Notes under the pieces: model-generated
Told to the model about the DNA's origin: nothing
What the model saw: only the letters and a program-made list of their open reading frames with translations
The model's database searches: none
Shown here: one piece after another, positions 1-8,417 of the stretch
Layout of the letters: each line of letters starts with the position of its first letter
Numbering within the stretch: position 1 is the first letter of the stretch
Source of the DNA: Asticcacaulis excentricus
GTDB taxonomy: Bacteria; Pseudomonadota; Alphaproteobacteria; Caulobacterales; Caulobacteraceae
Length of the DNA stretch: 64,000 nt
Direction: 5' to 3'
Assembly: GCF_003966695.1 (NCBI RefSeq)
Contig: NZ_AP018828.1
Span: 271,001-335,000, forward strand
Translations under genes and position numbers: made by a program

Positions 1-335
1 CTGAACGGTTTGGGCAGCAGATAGTCGGCTTGTTCGCGGCGCGCCTTGTTGAGCATGGTGCGGATCATCACCGGGTCATTGCGCTGACCGGCAGACATGA
101 TACCGATGGGGGTGCCGGGCGCGCGCTCACGCAGCTCCGCCATGTGGTCCAGCACATTGTCTTCGCCCAGAAAAATATCAGCAAGAATGAGGTAGAAGCG
201 CGTGACATCAAGTTGCGCCCAGGCCTCGTTCATGGAACTGGCTGTGAACACTTCGCAACCCTGCTGCGCGAACATGCGAGCGATGATGCGCGCCTGAGTG
301 GCGCTGTCTTCGATAATCAGGACGGTTCGCGACAC
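1..335 (-). CDS. Response regulator receiver protein, 3' end cut by window edge
   Basis: The reverse strand from a GTG at 335 reads MSRTVLIIEDSATQARIIAR and continues through a CheY-like receiver domain. The acidic pair IIED is near residues 7-10, the phospho-acceptor Asp lies in LILADIFLG, the switch Ser/Thr is in IGIMSAG, and the conserved Lys is in LLPKPF close to the window edge. About 111 residues are visible, so a stand-alone receiver and a receiver with an output domain cannot be told apart. A G-rich stretch in front of the GTG could serve as ribosome-binding site. The family is phosphorylated by histidine kinases; the cognate kinase is not in the window. Confidence 0.8.
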   Translation of the reverse strand, partial: MSRTVLIIEDSATQARIIARMFAQQGCEVFTASSMNEAWAQLDVTRFYLILADIFLGEDNVLDHMAELRERAPGTPIGIMSAGQRNDPVMIRTMLNKARREQADYLLPKPF

Positions 336-426
336 GGCGCCACCCCAGGAGTGTTTATGACCCCCTCATTTTGACTGCCACCCATTGATAAAACATTACC
401 ACGGAACAAATATCTAACGTTGTTAT

Positions 427-1299
427 TTACCACGCCAGAGCGGTGGAAACGTAACGGGCGCTGGCCTTTTCGCTTTCCAGCACCTTGACCAGAAGTTGTG
501 CGTCCAGTTGGCCCTCGGCATTGGTGGCCTCAAGTGCGTGGATGCCGGCCGCGATAAAGATGAGGTCGAGCCCCTGACCATTGGCCCCCAGCACGTCGGT
601 GGGCAGGCCGTCACCGATGGCCAAAATGCGCGATCTATCTACCTCACGCCCGGCCACGGCGTTCAGGGCCTGATAGCACAGGTCGTAGATGGGGGCGTAG
701 GGTTTACCCGCCATGATCACTTCGCCGCCAAAGGCCATATAGATGTCGGCCAAAGTCCCGGCGCAGTAGATGATCTGATCGCCGCGCTGTACGATGCGGT
801 CGGGGTTGGCGCAGATCATGGGGATGCCGCGCCGGGCGGCGGCTTTCAGGTCGGGGTGATACTGCTCCAGCGTGTCGTTCTCATCGTCGAACAGGCCGGT
901 GCAGGAGATGAAGGCCGCTGTTTCCGGCGTGCCGCTCAGATCGACGCCCAGGCCCTCATACAGCGGCGCGTCGCGCTCCGGCCCGATGACCCAGGCTGAC
1001 CCTTTTGTGGCATAGTCTTTCAGGAAGGTGCGCGTCGCGTCGCCGGAGGAGACGATGGCCGAAAAGGCATCGTCATGGACGCCCAGATCGGCCAGTTGCG
1101 CCTTCAGCCCGGCCTGCGGGCGCGGCGAGTTGGAAATCAGCACCACCGGCCCGCGCTCGGCCTTAAAGCGGCGCAGGGCATCATAGGCTTCGGGAAAATG
1201 CCGCTTGCCATTATGGATGACGCCCCAGATGTCGCAGAAAACCGCGTCATACTCAGCGGCGATGTCGGACAGATGGGTCAGCAGATGCGGGGCGGTCAT
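427..1299 (-). CDS. HAD-superfamily class IIA hydrolase (TIGR01459-like)
   Basis: A 290-residue protein of the HAD IIA group (NagD/4-nitrophenylphosphatase relatives). Motif I is FCDIWGVIHNG near the N-terminus, where the second Asp of the usual DxD is Trp, as I recall for the alphaproteobacterial TIGR01459 subgroup. The Ser motif LISNSPRP and the C-terminal motif AIGDGLPTDVLGA are both present. It probably acts on a small phosphate ester in the cytoplasm; the substrate is unknown. The start at 1299 is preferred over the ATG at 1329 because an AAAGG stands about 9 bases upstream. It is transcribed away from the toxin relic that follows. Confidence 0.82.
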   Translation of the reverse strand: MTAPHLLTHLSDIAAEYDAVFCDIWGVIHNGKRHFPEAYDALRRFKAERGPVVLISNSPRPQAGLKAQLADLGVHDDAFSAIVSSGDATRTFLKDYATKGSAWVIGPERDAPLYEGLGVDLSGTPETAAFISCTGLFDDENDTLEQYHPDLKAAARRGIPMICANPDRIVQRGDQIIYCAGTLADIYMAFGGEVIMAGKPYAPIYDLCYQALNAVAGREVDRSRILAIGDGLPTDVLGANGQGLDLIFIAAGIHALEATNAEGQLDAQLLVKVLESEKASARYVSTALAW

Positions 1300-1375
1300 G
1301 GCGGGCCTTTCGTTGAGAACGGCCTTCATAGCGCGTGTGGCCGCTGGGGCAAGCGTTCAGTCGCTATAATACGAC

Positions 1376-1510
1376 TTAAAGCCACGGATCAAACACTGGT
1401 ACGCGGGCTTTTTCATAGTCCTGTGTATCGCGGGTGACGAGGGTCAGGCCGTGGCACAGAGCGGTGGCACCAATGATCAGATCAGGCTGTGAGAAGGTAT
1501 GACCCTCACT
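1376..1510 (-). pseudogene. C-terminal remnant of a VapC-type PIN-domain toxin
   Basis: The reverse strand encodes QPDLIIGATALCHGLTLVTR followed by DTQDYEKARVPVFDPWL and a stop. This is the typical end of a VapC PIN-domain ribonuclease: a D-x-LIAATAL helix, the LVTRDT-x-D acidic residues, and a terminal NPW/DPW. The first two thirds of the gene, including the first catalytic Asp, and any vapB antitoxin are missing. The remnant abuts and slightly overlaps the end of the hypothetical gene at 1506-2099, which may mark the break point. It should be non-functional. Confidence 0.72.
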
Positions 1511-2099
1511 TTGAACAAAGCTTCTTATCGAGCGCTTTCACAAGCGGTTCGCGGGCTTTGTGATGTTTGAATATGGAAGGTATGTGCATCAGGAAACGCG
1601 AATATCCATCCTGATGCACGGATCGCGTTTCTGAATCAATGAAGTTACGCAAGGCCATAGCGCTATCGCGATCATAGGCCCACAGATTGTGCCCTCGGTA
1701 AGAGATCAGGAAATACAGATCATCGGGCCAGTTCAGGCGGTGTTTGGATCTGAAGTGGCAGGCCGAGCACCGAACCGAACCCATGCCGCTTCCAGGGCTG
1801 CTGCGCCAATAATGGCTTTGCGCCCAGAATTGAGGTTCATATCCGTCTGGCAGGTCGTGAATGCCACTTTGCAGGGGACCATGCAGCCCCGGATAATATA
1901 AGGCGGCGTGCCATTTATGGCCGCAACCGTCTATATACCGACGATAGTCAAACGCTTTATTGGCTTTAAAGTAGGCGATGTGTTCACGGCGCTCTATCCT
2001 GCGATAGGTCGCAAACTCAAACTCTGCCAGACTTCGGCATATCGGGCAGTGAATGGCGAGCCGATGCGGGACGGGGTTCCATTCGTATAGTCTCGTCAT
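1506..2099 (-). CDS. Hypothetical protein with two CxxC pairs
   Basis: A 197-residue protein that I do not recognise. An N-terminal HCPICRSL and a mid-protein RCSACHF give two CxxC pairs, suggesting a bound zinc ion; the rest is rich in Tyr, His and Arg (YRRIERREH, FKHHKAREP). No signal peptide or membrane segment is visible. The 3' end overlaps the vapC remnant, so the gene may have arrived with the event that truncated the toxin. Function unknown. The call rests on an uninterrupted frame with plausible composition, not on homology. Confidence 0.55.
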   Translation of the reverse strand: MTRLYEWNPVPHRLAIHCPICRSLAEFEFATYRRIERREHIAYFKANKAFDYRRYIDGCGHKWHAALYYPGLHGPLQSGIHDLPDGYEPQFWAQSHYWRSSPGSGMGSVRCSACHFRSKHRLNWPDDLYFLISYRGHNLWAYDRDSAMALRNFIDSETRSVHQDGYSRFLMHIPSIFKHHKAREPLVKALDKKLCSK

Positions 2100-2114
2100 A
2101 ACAGCACTTCGATC

Positions 2115-3392
2115 TTAAGCCCGGCGGCGCTGCGGGGGCAGGGTCGATTTGATGAAGCCCGCAGGGGGGGCGGTTTCCAGCAGCACCTGCTCCTTAATGG
2201 CGCGCGGTTCGCCGAACAGGTGGCCCTGCGCGTAGGCGACCTCGATTTCGAGGATGTCCACCACCTGACGCTCGTTCTCGACCTTTTCGGCGATGACGTC
2301 GATGCCGTAGCGCGCCAGCAGGTTGGCGTAGTCGCCCGCGTGGATGTCTTTGAGGAAGCGCAAGGCTGGCTTACCGTCGATATTCATCAACTGATCGAGC
2401 AGGACATTGGCTCCGATCTTCACATAGCGGACGTCCGAGCGTTGCAGGTCGGTCAGGTCAAGGTCAATCGAGGTGATCTTGTCCAGCGAGAACTTGAAGC
2501 CCATATCGGCCAGTCGCGCCATGTGGCGGGCTTCCATGGCGCCGCGCGCCGCGTAGGCATCCTGCCCCAGTTCAAAGATTACCGAATCGGCCAGATCACG
2601 GTTTTCGTTGAGGAATTCGAGGAACTGCGGGAAGAAGACCTCGTCGCGCAGCGAGGTCAGCGAGATGTTGCAGAAGATGCCGATGCGGCGGTCCTGCTTG
2701 GCCAGACGGCGCACGATCTGCACGCAGCGGAACAGGAGCAGGTTGTCGATGGAGGGCACCAGACCTTCGGGTTCGGCCACCGACAGATATTCCGCCGGCA
2801 TCAGCACGCGCCCGGTGGCGTCGCGCAGGCGCGAGAAGCTTTCGTAATAGATGGTCTTGCGCTGCGGCAGGGAGACGACCGGTTGCAGATAGAGGTCCAC
2901 GCGGTTTTCGATCAGGGCCTGACGCACGGTTTCAATCAGCGCCATCGCCTGCTGCTCCTGACGCGACAGGGGGGCGGGGGCCGCGACCTGCGCCGGCCCG
3001 GCCTTCCAGTCGGACAGGCGCTCCTCGATGCTTTCGCCAAGCTTGAGCACCAGGTTTTCCAGCATCTTGACTTCGGTGGTCAGTTCATCCGTGCGGCCGA
3101 CGCGCTGATGCTGCATCTGATCGGCCAGCTCAACCATGTCTTTCTGAGTGACATCAATGGCTTCGACCATCAGGCGATGGGCGTCGCGCACCAGATCAAT
3201 CTCTTTGGAGAGGCGGCGTTCGGACAGGTACTGATTGACGAAATTATGGATGGCGAAACACACGGCCATCGTCGCCAATGCCGCCGCGATGCACGCGCCG
3301 GTGTCCGACCCGCCCGTGTAGAGGGCCATAGCCGCGCCCATGGACAGGAACAGATAGGTTCCCATCAGCAATATGGAGGTCAGTCTTCCCAT
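2115..3392 (-). CDS. tipF: TipF-like degenerate EAL-domain protein (flagellar assembly, c-di-GMP receptor)
   Basis: 425 residues: two N-terminal membrane segments (about 5-25 and 32-50), a coiled-coil-like stretch (about 55-130) and a C-terminal EAL domain (about 150-410). This order matches TipF of Caulobacter crescentus, a c-di-GMP receptor that recruits flagellar switch components to the new pole. The catalytic signature is degraded: ESF (184-186) replaces EAL and SLDKITS stands where active enzymes have a DDFG-type motif. The late QGHLFGEPR motif remains. It should therefore bind c-di-GMP rather than hydrolyse it. No flagellar gene is adjacent. The symbol rests on architecture and remembered similarity. 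Confidence 0.7.
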   Translation of the reverse strand: MGRLTSILLMGTYLFLSMGAAMALYTGGSDTGACIAAALATMAVCFAIHNFVNQYLSERRLSKEIDLVRDAHRLMVEAIDVTQKDMVELADQMQHQRVGRTDELTTEVKMLENLVLKLGESIEERLSDWKAGPAQVAAPAPLSRQEQQAMALIETVRQALIENRVDLYLQPVVSLPQRKTIYYESFSRLRDATGRVLMPAEYLSVAEPEGLVPSIDNLLLFRCVQIVRRLAKQDRRIGIFCNISLTSLRDEVFFPQFLEFLNENRDLADSVIFELGQDAYAARGAMEARHMARLADMGFKFSLDKITSIDLDLTDLQRSDVRYVKIGANVLLDQLMNIDGKPALRFLKDIHAGDYANLLARYGIDVIAEKVENERQVVDILEIEVAYAQGHLFGEPRAIKEQVLLETAPPAGFIKSTLPPQRRRA

Positions 3393-3512
3393 CGGGTGTC
3401 CCTGTCGAACAGCCGCGCCGAATCGCGCCAGAGGCGACTATGCGGCGATTTGGGAACTAAGCCAAGCGCGTGTTAATATTTATGAACAACCGGTTAAGCG
3501 AGTCGGGTGCGA

Positions 3513-4010
3513 CTAGGCCAGAAGCCCATCGCTGGCGCGGCGCAGAGGGCCGTTATAGGGCTGATCGGTCTTGCGACGACGGTCTGGGCCAAAATAGCTG
3601 GTGCAGCGGATATAGGGGCGCGGGCGCATCACCACGGCGTCGAGACGGCTCAAAAGCGCGCGGGCGGTGAGCGGCTTGGCCACGAACTCATTGACGCCGG
3701 CATCGCGCGCTTCGACGACGCGCGAGCGTTCGGAATGGCCGGTGATCATCACCACGGGCAGGTAGGGATTGACTGAGTCGCTGGCCGTACGCAGCATCCG
3801 GGTGAATTCGACCCCGTCTATGGGGTACATGTTGAAATCGACCAGGGCGATATCGGCGGGAAACTGCCGCAGCAGGTCGAAGGCCTCGGCACCATCACGC
3901 GCTTCGCGCACGTCACGGATGCCCGACCCCTTGAGGATGGCCAGAACGATGGAACGCATGTGCTGATTGTCTTCAACCAGCAGAATTTTCAGGGCACCGT
4001 AATCTGCCAT
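3513..4010 (-). CDS. Single-domain response regulator with basic C-terminal tail
   Basis: 165 residues: a CheY-like receiver (about 7-125) with acidic pocket LLVEDN, phospho-acceptor Asp58 in ALVDFNMYPIDG, switch Thr90 in VMITGHS and Lys112 in FVAKPL. About 40 residues follow, containing YFGPDRRRK, a tail I know from many alphaproteobacterial receiver-only regulators. No DNA-binding or enzymatic output domain is present, so it probably acts by protein contact. The ATG at 4010 is preferred over an in-frame TTG at 4019 because GGGGG lies just upstream. It sits upstream of tipF on the same strand with a gap of about 120 bases, so cotranscription is possible but not shown. Confidence 0.8.
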   Translation of the reverse strand: MADYGALKILLVEDNQHMRSIVLAILKGSGIRDVREARDGAEAFDLLRQFPADIALVDFNMYPIDGVEFTRMLRTASDSVNPYLPVVMITGHSERSRVVEARDAGVNEFVAKPLTARALLSRLDAVVMRPRPYIRCTSYFGPDRRRKTDQPYNGPLRRASDGLLA

Positions 4011-4244
4011 ATCCCCCAAAGTCCGGATAACGCTCTGCCTATAATGTTATGTAAAGGCGGCGTTGTTTTTGCAAACCTGTGACAAAGAGTAGCGCTGTTA
4101 CGATGAAGGCGCAGCGAGATCAAGCCTAAATAAGCATCCGGTTTTAGAGCATAGGGCGCGAGGCGGCGAAATGTCGCAAGCGATTTGAAAATCAATAATA
4201 TTATTATACGATAAACAATCTGCCGTATGGTAATATATACCCTT

Positions 4245-5141
4245 TTATGTCGCGCCGGACACAACCCACAACGAAGGGTCGAGCGCGCGGTCGCGCCACT
4301 TCAGACGCCAGCACAGATGCGGCCCCGTGGCGCGCCCCTTCTGCCCCACCTGACCGATAATCTGGCCCTTTGTCACCAGATCCCCCGCCTTTACCGTCAG
4401 GGTGGACAGGTGCAGATACATGCTGATCAGGCCCTGTCCGTGGTCGAGCAGAATCAGGCCGCCTTCGAAGTGCAGATCGGGTTCGGCCAGCGCCACGCGC
4501 GCCGTTTGCGGGGCATAGACGGGCGTGCCTTCGGGGGCAGCCATGTCGAAGCCGTAGTGCGGGCTCTTGGGTTCGCCATTGAGGACGCGCTGGTTGCCGA
4601 AGCGTCCGGAATTGACAAACCGGCGCAAGGGCCACTGAAACGGCTGGGTGAACCACGCGGCGTCTTCGCGGTTGGCAAAGCCGGTGTTTTTCAAGTCGCG
4701 CTCTCTGGCGATGCGCGCCAGAAGCGCCGGGTCCGAAGGACTGACCTTATCGGGGGGCAGACCGTCGATGCGCTGAATGTCGTAGGGGGTGCGCAGGATT
4801 TCAAAATCCATGATCGGGCCGGCCCCGATGGCCAGTCGCGCCATGGGCGGCGCATCGCGGTCAAAGCCGATGACGAAATCGCCCTGCGCCGAGGTCAGAC
4901 CGCGCGCCGTGCCGTCAACACTGATTTCCTGACGCGGTTCGGCGCGGCCTATGGCAAAGCCGCCCTGCACAAACTTGCCCGTAAGAGTGTAGGGACCGCT
5001 TTTCAGGGTGCGCGCCCAAACCGAACCATAGGGACGCGGATCGGCGTTCAGAAGACCGGGCGTGACGCTACCGGCGAGGCCCAGCGCAAGCCCGCCCCTC
5101 AGAATGTCTCTCCGCTTTAGCGCCCGTTCAGAGTTTTCCAT
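4245..5141 (-). CDS. Tat-exported M23 (LytM) family metallopeptidase
   Basis: 298 residues. The N-terminus ALKRRDILRGGLALGLAGS is a twin-arginine export signal. The C-terminal third is a LytM/peptidase M23 domain with the first zinc motif HYGFDMA (HxxxD) and a second motif PHLCWRLKW where typical enzymes have HxH. The third zinc ligand is thus Cys, which I recall in a subset of alphaproteobacterial M23 proteins; whether it still cleaves peptidoglycan is uncertain. The likely role is cell-wall remodelling in the periplasm. Its start overlaps the DUF2093 gene by 25 bases, suggesting cotranscription with it and perhaps xseA. Confidence 0.85.
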   Translation of the reverse strand: MENSERALKRRDILRGGLALGLAGSVTPGLLNADPRPYGSVWARTLKSGPYTLTGKFVQGGFAIGRAEPRQEISVDGTARGLTSAQGDFVIGFDRDAPPMARLAIGAGPIMDFEILRTPYDIQRIDGLPPDKVSPSDPALLARIARERDLKNTGFANREDAAWFTQPFQWPLRRFVNSGRFGNQRVLNGEPKSPHYGFDMAAPEGTPVYAPQTARVALAEPDLHFEGGLILLDHGQGLISMYLHLSTLTVKAGDLVTKGQIIGQVGQKGRATGPHLCWRLKWRDRALDPSLWVVSGAT

Positions 5142-5335
5142 CGGGCCGTGGCCTCTTCCGGCCCGGCATAGGCCTCCTGCGTGCGGGGGTTCCAGTAGCG
5201 CAGGGCCTCCAACGGTATCTGCTTGCCCGACACGGCGCAGATCACGAACTTGCCCGGACGCATGACGGCGTATTCACCGTCTCCATAATGGAGGATGGCC
5301 TGATCGGGGAGGGGTGGCTTGGCATGCATGTTCAT
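5117..5335 (-). CDS. DUF2093 family small protein
   Basis: A 72-residue soluble protein matching DUF2093, a short alphaproteobacterial family that often lies beside xseA, as here (37-bp gap). Recognisable parts are the central MRPGKFVICAVSGKQIPLE and YWNPRTQEAY. No enzymatic motif is visible and no function is established for the family. The gene overlaps the following M23 peptidase gene by 25 bases, so translation of the two is probably coupled. The first ATG is used; a second in-frame ATG two codons later is equally possible. Confidence 0.8.
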   Translation of the reverse strand: MNMHAKPPLPDQAILHYGDGEYAVMRPGKFVICAVSGKQIPLEALRYWNPRTQEAYAGPEEATARWKTLNGR

Positions 5336-5372
5336 GCGCCCAAGATAGGCCCGACCACGGTGGGGCGCAAGA

Positions 5373-7016
5373 TTAAAACAGGCTGCCCTGTTCCGGTTTG
5401 GGGGGCGCGGGGCGGGGTTTCGGAGTGGGTTTGGACGGCGGGGCTGAGGTGCCGTCGCTGGCCACGACGCCGAGCGTGCGGTCGCCCTTGAAGGTCAGAG
5501 TCAGGGCTTCGCCGGCGCTCACACCATCGGGTGAGGTGACGAGGTGGCCGTCGGCGCGGCTGACGCGGGCGAAACCGAGGTTCAGCGGCCGGTCGGGGTC
5601 AAGGCTGAGGCGCAACTGATCGAGCCGGTGCAGGCGTTCGGCTTTCTGGCTAAGCAGGCGGTCGAAAGCGGTGGCCAGACGTTGCTCTAACTCAGGCAAC
5701 CGGGCGCGGCGTTCAGCATCATCGAGGCGACGGTTGAGGGCCGCGTCGAAACGCTGGCTCAAGCGGCTGAGGGTTTCGCGCTTCAGATCGAGCGGACGCA
5801 GGGTCAGGGCCGGGGTCAGGCGCGCCGACAGGCGGGTAAATTCAACCCTTTGCCGTTCCACGCCGCGTGTCAGGGCCGCCGTCGCACGCTCGGACAGTTG
5901 CGTCACGCGCTCGGCCTTGAGCTGGCGCGGGCGCTCCAGCAGGGCGGGCGAAAAGCGCGCCGCCGTGCGGGCAAAGGCCGTGTCGTGGGCATTGAGATTG
6001 CGCAACAGCCCGCCGCCCAGCCGGTGTGCCGCGTAGTCGAGCCTCTGTTGCGCGGCGTCGATCAGGTCCTGCGGCCTGGGCAGGGCGCGCCCCAGCAGGG
6101 CCACGCGCTCACGCCGGTTGCGCAGGGCCTGATCAAAACTGCCCAGACGGCGGCGTTCCAGATCGAGCACAAAGCCGCGCAGTTCGCTCAGGACAGGCGT
6201 CGCCATTTCCGCCGCCCCGGTGGGGGTGGGGGCGCGGCGATCCGACACAAAGTCGATCAGGGTAGTGTCGGTTTCGTGCCCGACGGCGGAAATCACGGGA
6301 AGGGTGCAGGCGGCGACGGCGCGCGCCAGCCCTTCGTCATTGAAGGCCCACAAGTCTTCGACCGAACCGCCGCCGCGCGCCACGATCAGCACGTCCGGGC
6401 GCGGCACAGCCCCCGATTGAAACCCGTTCAGCGCCTGAATGATCTGCGGCGGGGCGGCGTCGCCCTGCACAATGACGGGCCAGACGATGACGCGGCAGGG
6501 CCAGCGGTCGCGGATGCGGTGCAGGATGTCGCGGATGACCGCCCCGGTGGGCGAGGTGATGACGCCGATGGTTTTCGGCGCGAAGGGCAGGCGTTTTTTG
6601 CGTTCCGCTGCAAACAGCCCCTCGCCGTGCAGTTTCGCCTTGGTGCGCTCAAGCTGCGCCAGAAGCGCACCGATCCCGGCGGCTTCGAGGCTCTCGATCA
6701 CGATCTGATACTTGGACGAGGCGGGGAAGGTGGTCAGCTTGCCCGTGACGATAACCTCAAGCCCGGCCTGCGGTTGCGCTTTCAGGCGGCTGACATTGCC
6801 CTTCCAGATAACGCCGTCGATGGCGGCGCGGTCGTCCTTCAGCGTCAGATAGACGTGGCCGGAGGTATGCCGCGTGACCTTGGAGATTTCGCCACGCAGC
6901 CGCACATGGTCATAGGCGCTTTCAATCGTGCGTTTGAGCGCGCCGGCCAGTTCGGATACCGACCACGGCGGGCTGTTGGACTGCGAATCAACGGGGCTGA
7001 GCAGGTCTTCGGACAT
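5373..7016 (-). CDS. xseA: Exodeoxyribonuclease VII large subunit
   Basis: 547 residues. An N-terminal OB-fold (about 15-115; [32 protein letters not shown]) is followed by the catalytic core with [15 protein letters not shown], a [20 protein letters not shown] stretch and [17 protein letters not shown] long Arg/Leu-rich helical region (about 270-450) and a proline-rich tail come after. With XseB it degrades single-stranded DNA to oligonucleotides in the cytoplasm; xseB is not in the window. The length is above the usual 400-450 because of the extended helical part and tail, common in Alphaproteobacteria. The DUF2093 and M23 genes follow on the same strand. Confidence 0.95.
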   Translation of the reverse strand: MSEDLLSPVDSQSNSPPWSVSELAGALKRTIESAYDHVRLRGEISKVTRHTSGHVYLTLKDDRAAIDGVIWKGNVSRLKAQPQAGLEVIVTGKLTTFPASSKYQIVIESLEAAGIGALLAQLERTKAKLHGEGLFAAERKKRLPFAPKTIGVITSPTGAVIRDILHRIRDRWPCRVIVWPVIVQGDAAPPQIIQALNGFQSGAVPRPDVLIVARGGGSVEDLWAFNDEGLARAVAACTLPVISAVGHETDTTLIDFVSDRRAPTPTGAAEMATPVLSELRGFVLDLERRRLGSFDQALRNRRERVALLGRALPRPQDLIDAAQQRLDYAAHRLGGGLLRNLNAHDTAFARTAARFSPALLERPRQLKAERVTQLSERATAALTRGVERQRVEFTRLSARLTPALTLRPLDLKRETLSRLSQRFDAALNRRLDDAERRARLPELEQRLATAFDRLLSQKAERLHRLDQLRLSLDPDRPLNLGFARVSRADGHLVTSPDGVSAGEALTLTFKGDRTLGVVASDGTSAPPSKPTPKPRPAPPKPEQGSLF

Positions 7017-7140
7017 GTCATCCGTTTACCTCTGACGCGTAAAACTGTCACGCGACGAAATGACCGGTTGCGCGCATGTAAATAACGTTGTTTTCTTCAT
7101 TTTGTGCTAAACTAGAGCGATAAAAAGAGGAAGGCACCTG

Positions 7141-8061
7141 ATGATCACCGAAACAAACGCACCGGTTTCCGAGGTCCAGCGGCGGGAGGCTCAGCGCCTG
7201 AGCGCCTTGCGCACTCTGGAGATTCTCGACAGCGAGGCCGAGCCCGAATTTGATCAGGTCACCCGTCTGGCGGCGGATGTGTTTGACTGTCCGATCGCCG
7301 CCATCTCGCTGATCGACGCGATTCGCCAGTGGTTTAAATCGAGTGTCGGCCTGTCGGTCTGTGAAACGCCGCGCGAACAGGCCTTTTGTGACTATACGAT
7401 CTGCCGCGATGAGGTGATGGTGGTGCTGGACGCCACCAAGGACCCGCGCTTTGCCAATAATCCTTTGGTTCTGGGCGATACCCATATCCGTTTCTATGCC
7501 GGGGCGCCGATTCGCTTCGGGGAGGTGCTGGTCGGCTCCCTGTGCGTTATCGACACCGAAGCGCGCGCCGAATTCAACGACCGTGATCGGGCGCGTCTGA
7601 CCACGCTGGCGGCCACGGTGTCGTCGCTGATGACCCTGCGCAAGGACGCCCAGATGCAGAAGGCGATTGTGCGCCGCTGCAACGAAAATCAGAAGAAGCT
7701 GGAGATGATGGAGGCGGTGGCCGGCGTCGGCTACTGGCACGTCGATCTGGAAAATCAGACGGTGGAATGGTCGCAGGGCGTGTACCGCATCCATGGCCTG
7801 ACGCCGCAAATCTTCCACCCCAACCTGACCAATGCGCTGGAATGTTATCACCCCGACGACCGTCAGCGCGTGAGCGATTGCGTGAAGGCCGCCGCCTATC
7901 GCGGTGAGGGCTACAGCTTCGAAGCGCGGCTGGTGCGCGCCGATGGCGACATCCGCACGGTTTTCAGTCAGGGCTCGGTCGAATGCGACGAGGCGGGGCA
8001 GCCTCTGTCGCTGTTCGGCGTGCTTCAGGACGTGACGGGACGCAAATCTATAGCGGCGTGA
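7141..8061 (+). CDS. GAF-PAS sensory protein without output domain
   Basis: 306 residues. The N-terminal GAF domain (about 25-165) has the pattern of the widespread bacterial type (FDQVTRLAADVFDCPIAAIS, FYAGAPIRF, LCVIDTEARAEF). It is followed by a PAS fold (about 185-300; GYWHVDLENQTVEWS, YRIHGLTPQIFHP, LFGVLQDVTGRK). The protein ends directly after PAS, with no kinase, GGDEF or EAL domain, so it may be a truncated sensor or act in trans. A clear ribosome-binding site (GAGGAAGG) precedes the ATG. It stands alone, divergent from xseA across a 124-bp AT-richer spacer likely to hold both promoters. Confidence 0.85.
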   Translation: MITETNAPVSEVQRREAQRLSALRTLEILDSEAEPEFDQVTRLAADVFDCPIAAISLIDAIRQWFKSSVGLSVCETPREQAFCDYTICRDEVMVVLDATKDPRFANNPLVLGDTHIRFYAGAPIRFGEVLVGSLCVIDTEARAEFNDRDRARLTTLAATVSSLMTLRKDAQMQKAIVRRCNENQKKLEMMEAVAGVGYWHVDLENQTVEWSQGVYRIHGLTPQIFHPNLTNALECYHPDDRQRVSDCVKAAAYRGEGYSFEARLVRADGDIRTVFSQGSVECDEAGQPLSLFGVLQDVTGRKSIAA

Positions 8062-8094
8062 GGTGGGGCAGAAGGTGAGTATATGTGTTGATTT

Positions 8095-8319
8095 TCACTT
8101 GGCCCCAAAGCGCTTGGCGATAACAACGATAATATACAGGCACACCCATGTTGCGCAGACCTGAATCAGATCAATTTGAAAATTATATAGAAATTCGGAT
8201 TCAAAAAGTCTTTTTAATCCGAATTGCCAGACGTTCAGACCCACAATGAAGACAAGGTAAGCACCGAGAATGACGGTGATTGTGCCCATGCCTTTCAATG
8301 TTTTGAACCATATATTCAA
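8095..8319 (-). CDS. Small hypothetical membrane protein
   Basis: 74 residues with two predicted membrane segments (about 11-33, TITVILGAYLVFIVGLNVW, and about 48-68, IDLIQVCATWVCLYIIVVIA), joined by a short charged loop and ending in KRFGAK. No family is recognised. A G-rich sequence (GGGGGCGG) lies about 10 bases before the ATG. It is convergent with the GAF-PAS gene and downstream of topA. Its AT content is somewhat higher than that of its neighbours. Moderate confidence that it is a real gene because of the coherent two-helix pattern. Confidence 0.5.
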   Translation of the reverse strand: MNIWFKTLKGMGTITVILGAYLVFIVGLNVWQFGLKRLFESEFLYNFQIDLIQVCATWVCLYIIVVIAKRFGAK

Positions 8320-8417
8320 TACCGCCCCCGGTTAAGTTTCAGGCTGTGCTGATGATTTAACGTTTGCGATCTTTCTCCTCCCCTTGGCATAGCCGCAGGG
8401 AGGAGAGGAGGGAGGGC

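Noticed and set aside
2220..3476. Long plus-strand open frame opposite tipF
   Set aside because: Mirror frame of a GC-rich gene; no motif, no start signal, and tipF on the other strand has clear domains. The same applies to long mirror frames opposite topA, alaS, icd, the DUF885 genes and the relaxase.
8375..8407. CTCCTCCCC...GGGAGGAG inverted repeat after topA as terminator
   Set aside because: No T-run follows on the topA strand and the stem is mostly low-complexity purine/pyrimidine sequence.
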